NCBI GenBank assembly: GCA_900552295.1
Contig: URZB01000063.1
Span: forward strand, 1-7,914
Direction: 5' to 3'
Length of the DNA: 7,914 bases
Source of the DNA: an uncultured Collinsella sp.
GTDB taxonomy: Bacteria; Actinomycetota; Coriobacteriia; Coriobacteriales; Coriobacteriaceae
The translations under genes were made by a program, and so were the position numbers. The first letter of the stretch is position 1. Each line of letters opens with the position of its first letter. The notes under the pieces were generated by a model. The model saw only the letters and a list, made by a program, of their open reading frames with translations, made no database searches and was not told where the DNA came from. Shown piece by piece: positions 1 through 6,152 of this stretch.

Positions 1-28
1 TGGGCTCGGAGATGTGTATAAGAGACAG
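1..28 (+). other. Nextera/Tn5 sequencing adapter remnant (not genomic)
   Basis: These bases match the 3' part of the Illumina Nextera transposase adapter (read 2 type). Bases 10-28 are the 19-bp Tn5 mosaic end AGATGTGTATAAGAGACAG, and the preceding TGGGCTCGG is the adapter-specific part. The match is from memory of the adapter sequence and is exact over the whole stretch. The sequence ends abruptly eight bases short of a tRNA gene, as expected for an untrimmed contig end. Genomic sequence should be taken to start at base 29. A natural Tn5-type element is very unlikely, because the adapter-specific bases are present too and there is no transposase. Confidence 0.96.
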
Positions 29-36
29 TGCATGTA

Positions 37-123
37 TGGTGCCCGAGGCGAGACTCGAACTCGCACGTTGTTGCCAACGGTGGATTTTGAGTCCACTGCG
101 TCTGCCAATTCCGCCACTCGGGC
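37..123 (-). tRNA. tRNA-Leu, anticodon CAA
   Basis: This 87-nt gene folds as a class II (long variable arm) leucine tRNA that reads UUG codons. Read on the minus strand, the acceptor stem is GCCCGAG paired with CTCGGGC, followed by discriminator A and an encoded CCA (37-39). The anticodon stem GTGGA/TCCAC encloses the loop CTCAAAA, giving anticodon CAA at 87-89. The variable arm is CGTTG-GCAA-CAACG, and the T arm is GCGAG with the loop TTCGAGT. A long variable arm with a CAA anticodon fits leucine, and the A discriminator agrees. It lies 39 nt downstream of the transglutaminase stop, on the same strand. Only eight genomic bases remain past the CCA before the contig end, so its terminator or any following tRNA is not visible. 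Confidence 0.97.
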
Positions 124-139
124 ACGCAATGCGTGAGTT

Positions 140-145
140 AGTTTA
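140..145 (-). promoter_or_regulatory. possible extended -10 element for tRNA-Leu
   Basis: On the minus strand TAAACT is preceded by TGA, giving an extended -10 of the form TGn-TAAACT. It ends 16 nt before the tRNA 5' end, which would leave a leader of roughly nine nt. No good -35 hexamer is visible at 16-18 nt, so this is a weak call. The alternative is that the tRNA is made by read-through from the transglutaminase gene. Confidence 0.3.
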
Positions 146-162
146 TCACAGCTTTCTACCGA

Positions 163-1596
163 TTAGTCCGAAAATGGAACTTCGAGCATTTCGATAAGCT
201 CAACCTTGCGTAACATCTCCCGCTTACGACATCCACGTCCGTCAACCGAGGTCTCGCCCATCTGGTTGTCATAGGGATCCTCGCGCATACCATCGAGAGC
301 AGGCACAAATTCAGCCTGGAATCGATTGTTGGCCACCATACGCCACGGATCGAGATTGCCAAAGTAGTGACGACGACGCCACTCCTCCCCCATCCTGCGT
401 GCCGAGGAACCAAACGATACGTCGGCGTTAAGCCAACCGGTCTGTGGCGTATAGAACTCAGCCCAATCGTGCGGCCCCACCGAATCGGGCGCAACATACA
501 GGCCGCTCTGCCAACGAGCAGGCACCCCCGCGATGCGGCACATGGTGATAAACGTGAGCGCCATAACGCCGCAATCGCCGCGGAGCGAATGCGCACAGTC
601 GTCGGCAATAGATCCCAAAAGCAGGTACGGTGGCTGATAGCGATAGTCGATATGCTGTGTCAGGTAATCATAGATAGCACGAGCGCGATCGAGCGGATCC
701 TCGAGTCCGTCAACAACACTGGCCGTCAGCTGCTGCAGATACGGCGTGAATGCAATGTGCGGACGGTCCTCGGAAATATCCTCGGACAGCGGCGCGTCCA
801 TACACGGATGCGCCGGAAGCGCACCCCCATAGATATCGCGATAAGCGGCATCGATGTGATAACGATAGGTCACCGAGAATGAGCGCTCACTCGAAGAAGA
901 CCACGAGGCGGTACGCGCCGAAGCGTTCGCGGGAGCAACAGTACCCTCCGGCGTCATGTCGAGAATCTCGACCTGAGACTGTTGGCGGCAGGTGGCGGCA
1001 ACGGGAAGCCAAGCGTGAACGGTCTCCCCCTCTAGAGCGCCGGGGACAGACAAGGACGCTTTAAGCGTAATGACGCGAGCCAATCCGTTTTGCGACTCCA
1101 TCTCCTTGAGCATCTCGTTGCGCAGTGCAATTCCGTCCGTAGGATCGGGCCGCATGCCGGGAACCTCTTTGGGATATACGCGAAGCGAATCGAGGAAGTT
1201 GTCGAGAACGAACAGCTCGCCATCGATAAAGCGCCAGTCAATACGCTTACGATCAATCAGATCGTCAAACTGCTCCTCGGTAAACTCAGGCCACTCCTCG
1301 CGAATCATCGCAATAGCTCGATCGCGCGACACCGAAAAATGAAGCGGCGTCTCAAGCATGCGATACCGCTCGGCACGAACGCAGGCAGCAAGCGAGGGAT
1401 CGGGATTTTGGGCAAGTAGGCGGTCGCAAGCCTCAATAGCCTGCGAAAGATACCCCGCGTCCTTTAAACGCAGGATCTCGGGTGGCAAGCCAATATCTAG
1501 AAAACGGAAGTCATCATTGCAAACATCAACAGAGCAACCAACCGGCCCCTCGTCAATAACCTTCCCATCCGAAGGCAACACATTAATAACAGCCAT
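163..1596 (-). CDS. transglutaminase-like domain protein, cytoplasmic
   Basis: A 477-residue protein with a transglutaminase-core (COG1305-like) domain in its C-terminal third. The putative Cys-His-Asp triad is visible: Cys342 in RGDCGVMALTF, His376 in GPHDWAEFY and Asp392 in LNADVSFG. The tail (YFGNLDPWRMVAN, then DPYDNQMGE) resembles the ending of other bacterial transglutaminase-like proteins that I recall. The first 170 or so residues are mostly helical and acidic with no recognised domain; residues 170-260 look like a beta-rich region ahead of the catalytic core. There is no signal peptide or membrane segment, so it probably acts in the cytoplasm. Family members may be proteases or amidases as well as cross-linkers, and the substrate is unknown. 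The frame is open to 1674 (TTG) and 1671 (ATG), but neither has a ribosome site, and a good promoter lies at 1631-1659, so I chose the ATG at 1596, with GGAG six nt upstream. Confidence 0.88.
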   Translation of the reverse strand: MAVINVLPSDGKVIDEGPVGCSVDVCNDDFRFLDIGLPPEILRLKDAGYLSQAIEACDRLLAQNPDPSLAACVRAERYRMLETPLHFSVSRDRAIAMIREEWPEFTEEQFDDLIDRKRIDWRFIDGELFVLDNFLDSLRVYPKEVPGMRPDPTDGIALRNEMLKEMESQNGLARVITLKASLSVPGALEGETVHAWLPVAATCRQQSQVEILDMTPEGTVAPANASARTASWSSSSERSFSVTYRYHIDAAYRDIYGGALPAHPCMDAPLSEDISEDRPHIAFTPYLQQLTASVVDGLEDPLDRARAIYDYLTQHIDYRYQPPYLLLGSIADDCAHSLRGDCGVMALTFITMCRIAGVPARWQSGLYVAPDSVGPHDWAEFYTPQTGWLNADVSFGSSARRMGEEWRRRHYFGNLDPWRMVANNRFQAEFVPALDGMREDPYDNQMGETSVDGRGCRKREMLRKVELIEMLEVPFSD

Positions 1597-1602
1597 ACCA
1601 AA

Positions 1603-1608
1603 CTCCAA
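1603..1608 (-). promoter_or_regulatory. ribosome binding site of the transglutaminase gene
   Basis: On the minus strand TTGGAG lies six nt before the ATG at 1596. The upstream in-frame candidates at 1674, 1671 and 1632 have no purine-rich site at a suitable distance. This site therefore decides the start in favour of the 477-residue form. Confidence 0.6.
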
Positions 1609-1630
1609 GTCATTAGAACTCTCGAAGCCC

Positions 1631-1659
1631 ATTGTAGCTAGATAAATAGAAAGCCCCAA
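1631..1659 (-). promoter_or_regulatory. sigma-A/sigma-70 type promoter of the transglutaminase gene
   Basis: On the minus strand TTGGGG (1654-1659) is followed after exactly 17 nt by TACAAT (1631-1636), five of six matches to the -10 consensus. Transcription would start near 1624, giving a leader of about 28 nt ahead of the GGAG site and the ATG at 1596. The promoter lies inside the upstream extension of the open frame, which argues that the extension is not translated. Confidence 0.6.
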
Positions 1660-1698
1660 CAAAGGAGCCATCAACGCCGCTGAACGGTAGCAAAAATG

Positions 1699-1787
1699 AA
1701 TTCAGCCTCGTAACCCTGCAGCGAGTTAACAAAGGAGGCCCCGTTCACCCGGAGCTGATTCCGTCGCGCGACTTCTGGCGAAGCCAG
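1699..1787. repeat. tandem intergenic repeat, copy A (half element)
   Basis: This 89-bp segment is repeated with a 99-bp offset at 1798-1884. Shared blocks include CTCGTAACCCTGC (1707-1719), a GGCCCCG-type block and a 22-nt core at 1766-1787 that is identical in both copies and ends CTGGCGAAGCCAG, a 5-bp hairpin. The segments between the blocks differ and there are small indels. Copy A has the left half of what in copy B is a long palindrome, but its matching right arm (a GGGTGAACGGGG-type sequence) is not found next to it. It lies upstream of the transglutaminase promoter. The family is not recognised; it may be a truncated palindromic intergenic element. Confidence 0.75.
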
Positions 1788-1797
1788 TAGCCACCTT

Positions 1798-1923
1798 AAT
1801 TCAGACTCGTAACCCTGCGGCGTTAAACGAAGGAAGCCCCGTCTCCCGGAACTGTTTCCTTGGCGCGACTTCTGGCGAAGCCAGGTGAGCGCAAAGGAAA
1901 CAGTGTAGGGAGACGGGGCTTCC
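1798..1923. repeat. tandem intergenic repeat, copy B, with a long palindrome
   Basis: Bases 1798-1884 repeat copy A; the element then continues to the end of its right arm at 1923. Within it 1832-1847 pairs perfectly with 1908-1923 (16 bp, GGAAGCCCCGTCTCCC and its complement). After a symmetric 3x3 internal loop, 1851-1861 pairs with 1894-1904 (11 bp, ACTGTTTCCTT). An inner hairpin CTGGC-GAA-GCCAG (1872-1884) sits at the tip. The whole structure is 92 nt with at least 32 pairs. It begins 20 nt past the fba stop. No coding frame fits it. It resembles a miniature palindromic (MITE- or REP-like) element, possibly exapted as the fba transcript end. Confidence 0.85.
1821..1923 (-). terminator. possible fba transcript end (long hairpin, weak U-tract)
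   Basis: Read from fba, RNA would meet the 16-bp plus 11-bp hairpin 20 nt after the stop, followed by TTCGTTTAACG. The tract has only short T runs, so this is not a textbook intrinsic terminator. It could still pause polymerase or protect the 3' end from exonucleases. It is the only strong structure between fba and the next promoter. Confidence 0.4.
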
Positions 1924-1943
1924 GGTGGGAAGTTTAGCGACGC

Positions 1944-2810
1944 TTACGCCTTGTTGACGGAGCCAAACTCCTCCATGAGCTCCTTGGTGCGAGCAACGAT
2001 GGCGTCGCGACCAGGCTTGAGGAGCTTGCGGGGGTCAAAGCCCTTGCCCTGCTGATCCTTGCCAGCCTCGATGTACTCGCGAACGCCCTTGGCGAAGACG
2101 AGCTGCAGGTCGGTGTTGACGTTGATCTTGGAGATACCCAGGGAGATGGCCTTCTTGATCTGATCCTCGGGGATGCCGGTGCCACCATGCAGAACGAGGG
2201 GCAGGTCGCCGGTCTCGGCCTTGATCTCGCCCAGACGCTCGAAGGAAAGGCCAGCCCAGTCGGCGGGGTACACGCCGTGGATGTTGCCGATACCGCAGGC
2301 GAGGAAGTCGACGCCCAGGTCAGCAATCTGCTTGCACTCAGCGGGGTCAGCGAGCTCGCCGTTGGAGGTCACGCCGTCCTCGGTGCCGCCGATGCCGCCG
2401 ACCTCGGCCTCGATGGACATGCCCTTGGAGTGGGCAAGCTCAACGAGCTCCTTGGTGCGGTCGAGGTTAAGCTGGAAGGTCTCCTCGTGAGAGCCGTCAT
2501 ACATGATGGACGTGAAGCCGGCCTCGATGCACTTGAAGCAGTCCTCGTAAGAACCGTGATCGAGGTGAAGGGCGACGGGAACGGTAACGCCCGTGGCCTC
2601 GACGGCAGCCTTGACCATGTCGGCGCAGACCTTGAAACCGCCCATCCACTTGGCGGCACCAGCGGTGCACTGAAGGATCAGCGGAGACTTGGCCTCCTCG
2701 GCGGCCTGGAGAATAGCCAGGGTCCACTCGAGGTTGTTGGTGTTGAAGGCACCGAGACCGTACTTGCCGGCCTCGGCCTTCTTGAGCATGTCTGCTGCGT
2801 TGACGAGCAT
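1944..2810 (-). CDS. fba: class II fructose-1,6-bisphosphate aldolase
   Basis: A 288-residue zinc-dependent aldolase that splits fructose 1,6-bisphosphate into dihydroxyacetone phosphate and glyceraldehyde 3-phosphate, in glycolysis, and catalyses the reverse in gluconeogenesis. The length matches the short (type B) class II enzymes, such as the Bacillus one of about 285 residues. Visible motifs are LHLDHG (82-86: His82, the catalytic-type Asp84 and zinc ligand His85), EAEVGGIGG (134-142), the zinc ligand histidines in GNIHGVY (His178) and VLHGGTG (His208), and the phosphate-binding KINVNTDLQ (228-236). The start is the ATG at 2810, preceded by AGGAGG at eight nt; an open frame further upstream reaches 3077 but runs into the neighbouring gene. 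Codon choice looks strongly biased, as for a highly expressed gene. It appears to be a single-gene unit with its own promoter. Tagatose-bisphosphate aldolase is the main alternative within this family. Confidence 0.95.
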   Translation of the reverse strand: MLVNAADMLKKAEAGKYGLGAFNTNNLEWTLAILQAAEEAKSPLILQCTAGAAKWMGGFKVCADMVKAAVEATGVTVPVALHLDHGSYEDCFKCIEAGFTSIMYDGSHEETFQLNLDRTKELVELAHSKGMSIEAEVGGIGGTEDGVTSNGELADPAECKQIADLGVDFLACGIGNIHGVYPADWAGLSFERLGEIKAETGDLPLVLHGGTGIPEDQIKKAISLGISKINVNTDLQLVFAKGVREYIEAGKDQQGKGFDPRKLLKPGRDAIVARTKELMEEFGSVNKA

Positions 2811-2818
2811 AAAAGAAA

Positions 2819-2824
2819 CCTCCT
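2819..2824 (-). promoter_or_regulatory. strong ribosome binding site of fba
   Basis: On the minus strand AGGAGG lies eight nt before the ATG at 2810 and fixes the start. A near-perfect Shine-Dalgarno fits a highly translated glycolytic gene. Confidence 0.85.
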
Positions 2825-2850
2825 GTAAGGTTGCTCCGATAACGCCTGAG

Positions 2851-2879
2851 ATTTTACCACGACATACCCGAGCATAAAC
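2851..2879 (-). promoter_or_regulatory. probable fba promoter with extended -10
   Basis: On the minus strand TAAAAT (2851-2856) is preceded by TGG, giving an extended -10 TGn-TAAAAT. The -35 region at about 16-18 nt (TTTATG/GTTTAT near 2873-2879) is poor, which is tolerable with an extended -10. The start would be near 2844, with a leader of about 34 nt containing the AGGAGG site. An AT-rich stretch lies just upstream (about 2890-2920). Confidence 0.5.
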
Positions 2880-2896
2880 GTTCGTTTGTTCACGAA
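2874..2896. promoter_or_regulatory. small inverted repeats upstream of the fba promoter
   Basis: On the plus strand AAACG-TT-CGTTT is followed, with overlap, by TTCGT-TTGTTC-ACGAA. Both are short inverted repeats at or just upstream of the putative -35 region of fba, where a regulator could bind. No known operator consensus is recognised, and repeats this short can occur by chance. Confidence 0.2.
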
Positions 2897-2971
2897 TACC
2901 ATCCGATTGGACAAATTTTGACCGTTTGCCCCACAGAATCGACCCACTGGGGAAAATAGCTTGACGATTGA

Positions 2972-2997
2972 GCGGTCTTCGTGGTTCGGAAGACGGC
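2972..2997 (-). terminator. hairpin just after the MBL hydrolase gene
   Basis: GTCTTC (2975-2980) pairs with GAAGAC (2989-2994) around an 8-nt loop, with two further pairs beyond one mismatch. It begins eight nt past the stop of the hydrolase gene. There is no U-tract directly after it, so it may be a weak or factor-assisted transcript end rather than an intrinsic terminator. Confidence 0.3.
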
Positions 2998-3004
2998 TTC
3001 GAGC

Positions 3005-3688
3005 CTACATCTGCATAAACGGGTTCTGCATAAGTTCGCGCGCCATCGTGGTCGAATCGCCATGGCCCGTCAAGCAAACGGTATCGGGCGGAAGCATCTT
3101 GGCAAGTTTGGAGAGCGAGCGCATGATCGCCGCCTCGTCACCGCCGGAAAGATCGGTACGACCGTGGCTGCCCGGGAAAAGCGTGTCGCCCACAAAGGCG
3201 ATGTTCCCCTGCTCGGTCGCGGCGAACAGGACGATGCCGCCCGGCGTATGCCCCGGCGTCTCGATCACCTGCAGGTAGATGTCGCCCACCTCGATTGTAT
3301 CGCCCTCGGCAAGCAAACGCGTCGGCTCACCCGGATCGGGTGTCTCGATACCCCACATGGCGCGCTGCTCCTCGATATTTGCGCGAGGTACCGTCACGTC
3401 CTTAGCGCACAACTCATATAGCGCGCTGTCGCCAACGACAGCTCGAACCCCGGCAACCCCGCCAACATGGTCGGCATGACCGTGCGTGCAGACAGAGCCG
3501 AGTACGCGCACCTCGGGATGCGCGGTGCGGATATGCTCCACAAGACGCTCGCCCTCCCACGCCGGATCGACGATTAAGCACTCGTCATTCGAAATCACGG
3601 CGTAGCTGTTAGTCTGAATCGGGCCGTTGACGAGCGCCTCAATCGAAGCCGCGCCTCGGGGTGTCAGGTCCAAAGTCATATCGTCCAT
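3005..3688 (-). CDS. MBL-fold metallohydrolase, glyoxalase II-like
   Basis: A 227-residue single-domain metallo-beta-lactamase-fold protein. All the metal-binding motifs are present: THGHADH (68-74), His147 in ETPGHTPGG, Asp168 in FVGDTLF and His209 in LTGHGD. This pattern is typical of the glyoxalase II (YcbL/GloB-like) branch, which hydrolyses thioesters such as S-lactoylglutathione; the substrate here is unknown and a glutathione role is doubtful in this kind of organism. There is no signal peptide, so it is cytoplasmic. The frame has ATGs at 3694 and 3688. GGAGG lies two nt from the first but eight nt from the second, so 3688 is preferred. It follows rel across an 88-bp gap that contains a hairpin. 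Small MBL hydrolases near rel, dtd and hisS are common in Gram-positive bacteria, supporting a housekeeping role. Confidence 0.9.
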   Translation of the reverse strand: MDDMTLDLTPRGAASIEALVNGPIQTNSYAVISNDECLIVDPAWEGERLVEHIRTAHPEVRVLGSVCTHGHADHVGGVAGVRAVVGDSALYELCAKDVTVPRANIEEQRAMWGIETPDPGEPTRLLAEGDTIEVGDIYLQVIETPGHTPGGIVLFAATEQGNIAFVGDTLFPGSHGRTDLSGGDEAAIMRSLSKLAKMLPPDTVCLTGHGDSTTMARELMQNPFMQM

Positions 3689-3695
3689 GCGCATA

Positions 3696-3703
3696 CCCTC
3701 CTT
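3696..3703 (-). promoter_or_regulatory. ribosome binding site of the MBL hydrolase gene
   Basis: On the minus strand AAGGAGGG gives an eight-nt gap from GGAGG to the ATG at 3688, but only two nt to the ATG at 3694. The spacing argues for the downstream start and a protein two residues shorter. Confidence 0.6.
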
Positions 3704-3710
3704 CTAAAAT

Positions 3711-3742
3711 ACGTTCGAGGCACCAAACGATGCCTCGAACGT
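3711..3742 (-). terminator. 12-bp perfect hairpin between rel and the MBL hydrolase gene
   Basis: ACGTTCGAGGCA (3711-3722) pairs without mismatch with TGCCTCGAACGT (3731-3742) around an 8-nt loop. Read on the minus strand it is followed by ATTTTAG, a short U-rich tract. It sits 34 nt past the rel stop and just ahead of the next gene's ribosome site. It could be a weak terminator or attenuator that lowers read-through from rel, or an RNA-processing stem in the leader of the hydrolase gene. Confidence 0.55.
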
Positions 3743-3776
3743 AACCAATATCTATGATGCTGAGAGGCTCTCGCAC

Positions 3777-6137
3777 CTACACACGGCGCTTGAGTTGCGC
3801 TCCGCCCTCGCCGGGCATAAGACGGCGAGCGTCGTAGACCGAATCGACACTGCTGATGGAAGCCAGCAGCGGATCCAGGCCGCTCGCATCCGAAATTTCG
3901 ACCATAAAGCGCAGGGTCGCAATACCCTCGCGGTTGGTCGACGTGGCGGCAGAAAGGATATTGCCGCCTGCATCGCCAATGGCAATGGTGACGTCCTTGA
4001 GCAGACCCATGCGGTCCAGGCACTCGACCACGATCTCGACCTGGAAGAGGGTGTCGGCAGCGCCGTCCCACTCCACATCGATCATGCGCTCGGGATGTTC
4101 CATAAGACCCTTGACGTTAGGGCAGTTGGCGCGATGCACCGAAACGCCACGACCGCGCGTGATGAAGCCGACGATGTCGTCGCCCGTCACGGGGTTGCAG
4201 CAATGAGCCAGACGGACCAGCAGGCCGCTGTTGCTCTCGCCCTTGACGATAATGCCGTTACTGGCGCTCTTGCCGCGCTTTTGCGGCTTGCGGTTGGAGC
4301 CGCGAGCGGGCTGCTTCACGACCTCGGCGATAGCCTCGGCCTTGGTGAGCTGTTCCTCGGGCTTGGGGTCCAAGATTTGCTCGACCTTATTGCCCACAGC
4401 GCGCGGGGCAACCTTGCCGGCGCCGACGGCGGCAAACAGGTCCTCGAGCTGCTTGAAGTTAAACTGCTCCGCCACGGCGTTGAGCGCACGCGTGGAGCGC
4501 GGCGTGGAGATGCCATACCCGCGCTTGCGCAGGTCCTTGGCCAGCATATCGCGGCCAGCAGCAGCGTCGTCGTCCTTGGTCGCAGCGGCAAAATAGCGGC
4601 GGATCTTGGACTTAGCCGAAGGCGTCTTGACGATCTTGAGCCAATCACGCGACGGCTTGGAACTCTTGTTCGTCAGGATCTCGACACGGTCGCCCGTCTT
4701 GATCTCGTGCGTGAGCGGAGCCACCGCACCGTTGATTTTGGCGCCGACGCAATGGTTTCCCACCTCGGTGTGAACGGCATAGGCAAAGTCGAGCGGCGTG
4801 GATCCGGCACGAAGCGCCATGACCTCGCCCTTGGGCGTAAAGACGAAGATCTCCTGATCGAAGAGGTCAACCTTCAGCGAATGCAGGTATTCTTTGGCGT
4901 CGGTAATCTCATCAGACGCAGCCCAATCGAGTGAGTGCTTAAGCCAGTTAATCTGGTCGTCCAGACGCTGGGCATCATTGGTCTTAGACGCAGACGATCC
5001 GCCCGACTTCTTATATAGCCAGTGGGCGGCAATGCCGTACTCGGCCTGCTCATGCATCTCGTAGGTTCGAATCTGAATCTCGAGTGGGCGGGCCGTGGGG
5101 CCGATAACCGTCGTATGGAGCGACTGGTAGTTATTGACCTTGGGCATGGCGATATAGTCTTTAAAGCGACCGGGCATGGGGTGCCACAGCGTATGCACCG
5201 CGCCGAGCGTGGAGTAGCAATCGCGCACCGAATGCGTGATGACGCGCAGTGCCACCAGGTCGTAGATCTCGGAGAATTCCTTGCCCTTGCGCTTCATCTT
5301 TTGGTAGATGGACCAATAGTGCTTGGAACGGCCGTTGATCTGGAAGCCTTCCAGGCCAATGCGGTTGAGCTCGTCGGTGAGTGTCTTGATGGTCTCAGCC
5401 AGATAGCGCTCACGGACCTCGCGCGACTCAGCCACCATGCGCGCGATGCGCTGGTAGGCATCGGGCTCCAGGTAGAAGAAGGACAGGTCCTCGAGCTCCC
5501 ACTTAATAGAGCTCATGCCCAGGCGGTCGGCCAAGGGCGCGTACACGTCCATGGTCTCGCGAGCCTTAAACAGGCGACGATCCTCGCGCAGGGCCGCCAG
5601 CGTTCGCATGTTGTGCAGACGATCGGCAAGTTTAACGATGATGACGCGAATGTCCTTGGACATGGCGAGGAACATCTTGCGCAGCGTGAGCGCCTGCTTC
5701 TCGTCCATGCTGTCGACTTCGATGTTGGTGAGCTTGGTCACGCCATCGACGAGCTCGGCCACCGTATCGCCAAACAGGCCGGAAACATCGACGAGCGAGG
5801 TCTCAGTATCCTCGACGGTATCGTGCAGCAGCGCGGCGCACACCACATCGCAGTCCATCTTGAGATCGGCCAAAATGATGGCAACCTCGACGGGATGGTT
5901 AATGTACATCTCGCCCGAGCGGCGCTTTTGGTTGCAGTGCTTCTCGGCGGCAAAGCAGTAGGCCTGCTCAACCTTAGAAAAGTCGTCCTCATTCATATAT
6001 TTGAGGCACAGGCGCTCCAGTTTGTCGTAGCTGTCCGCCATAATCTCGGGCGGCAGCTCATCGGCATGCTTATAGTGCTCCATCTCCGAAAACGGCTGGA
6101 GGGTGGAATCATGGGCGGTACGGGCTGCGGCATCCAT
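3777..6137 (-). CDS. rel: bifunctional (p)ppGpp synthetase/hydrolase (Rel/SpoT family)
   Basis: A 786-residue long RelA/SpoT homologue that makes (p)ppGpp from ATP and GTP/GDP and also degrades it, controlling the stringent response in association with the ribosome. Domains in order: HD hydrolase (about 55-205) with intact His81, HDTVED (105-110) and LADRLHNMRT (170-179); synthetase (about 240-375) with RFKD (324-327), YQSLHT (337-342) and EIQIRT (353-358); TGS (about 428-490); helical region; Cys/zinc-finger-like region with HCC (645-647) and VHRANCPN (667-674); ACT (about 697-770). An intact HD site together with the RxKD motif, known from bifunctional enzymes, indicates both activities. 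It is longer than the usual 720-750 residues, owing to an N-terminal lead of about 30 residues and a basic Ser/Lys/Arg-rich linker near 608-628. The ATG at 6137 has AAGGGG six nt upstream and lies 15 nt after the preceding stop, so co-transcription with the helicase gene is likely. Confidence 0.96.
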   Translation of the reverse strand: MDAAARTAHDSTLQPFSEMEHYKHADELPPEIMADSYDKLERLCLKYMNEDDFSKVEQAYCFAAEKHCNQKRRSGEMYINHPVEVAIILADLKMDCDVVCAALLHDTVEDTETSLVDVSGLFGDTVAELVDGVTKLTNIEVDSMDEKQALTLRKMFLAMSKDIRVIIVKLADRLHNMRTLAALREDRRLFKARETMDVYAPLADRLGMSSIKWELEDLSFFYLEPDAYQRIARMVAESREVRERYLAETIKTLTDELNRIGLEGFQINGRSKHYWSIYQKMKRKGKEFSEIYDLVALRVITHSVRDCYSTLGAVHTLWHPMPGRFKDYIAMPKVNNYQSLHTTVIGPTARPLEIQIRTYEMHEQAEYGIAAHWLYKKSGGSSASKTNDAQRLDDQINWLKHSLDWAASDEITDAKEYLHSLKVDLFDQEIFVFTPKGEVMALRAGSTPLDFAYAVHTEVGNHCVGAKINGAVAPLTHEIKTGDRVEILTNKSSKPSRDWLKIVKTPSAKSKIRRYFAAATKDDDAAAGRDMLAKDLRKRGYGISTPRSTRALNAVAEQFNFKQLEDLFAAVGAGKVAPRAVGNKVEQILDPKPEEQLTKAEAIAEVVKQPARGSNRKPQKRGKSASNGIIVKGESNSGLLVRLAHCCNPVTGDDIVGFITRGRGVSVHRANCPNVKGLMEHPERMIDVEWDGAADTLFQVEIVVECLDRMGLLKDVTIAIGDAGGNILSAATSTNREGIATLRFMVEISDASGLDPLLASISSVDSVYDARRLMPGEGGAQLKRRV

Positions 6138-6143
6138 CGAGGT

Positions 6144-6149
6144 CCCCTT
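6144..6149 (-). promoter_or_regulatory. ribosome binding site of rel
   Basis: On the minus strand AAGGGG lies six nt before the ATG at 6137, directly after the TAG stop (6153-6155) of the helicase gene. The tight packing supports translation from one shared mRNA. Confidence 0.55.
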
Positions 6150-6152
6150 CCC

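Noticed and set aside
29..123. tRNA-Leu as a mobile element attachment site
   Set aside because: There is no integrase or direct repeat of the tRNA 3' end in the window, and the abrupt end beside it is explained by the adapter.
12..197. Small plus-strand open frame of 61 codons
   Set aside because: It starts inside the sequencing adapter and runs across the tRNA gene, so it cannot be a natural gene.
1699..1923. Possible CRISPR-like array
   Set aside because: Only two copies exist, the unit is 87-89 bp and imperfect, there are no unique spacers of regular length, and no cas genes are present.
2187..2828. Plus-strand open frame of 213 codons opposite fba
   Set aside because: It mirrors the codon bias of fba on the other strand, its translation is a repetitive Leu/Gly/Val/Ala mix, and it has no ribosome site or family motif.
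2925..2960. CCCCA/TGGGG inverted repeat upstream of fba as a terminator
   Set aside because: It has only five pairs and a 14-nt loop, and the adjoining A/T tract is on the wrong side for minus-strand transcription.
2811..3077. N-terminal extension of the fba frame by 89 codons
   Set aside because: It overlaps the end of the MBL hydrolase gene and includes the fba promoter and Shine-Dalgarno. The family's normal N-terminus begins at 2810.
3762..3772. 11-bp palindrome GAGAGGCTCTC just after rel
   Set aside because: It is too short to separate from chance, and no promoter element of quality lies next to it.
3795..4934. Plus-strand open frame of 379 codons opposite rel
   Set aside because: It is fully covered by the strongly supported rel gene, and its composition (Arg, Leu, Ala, His, Asp rich) is typical of the antisense frame of a GC-rich gene.
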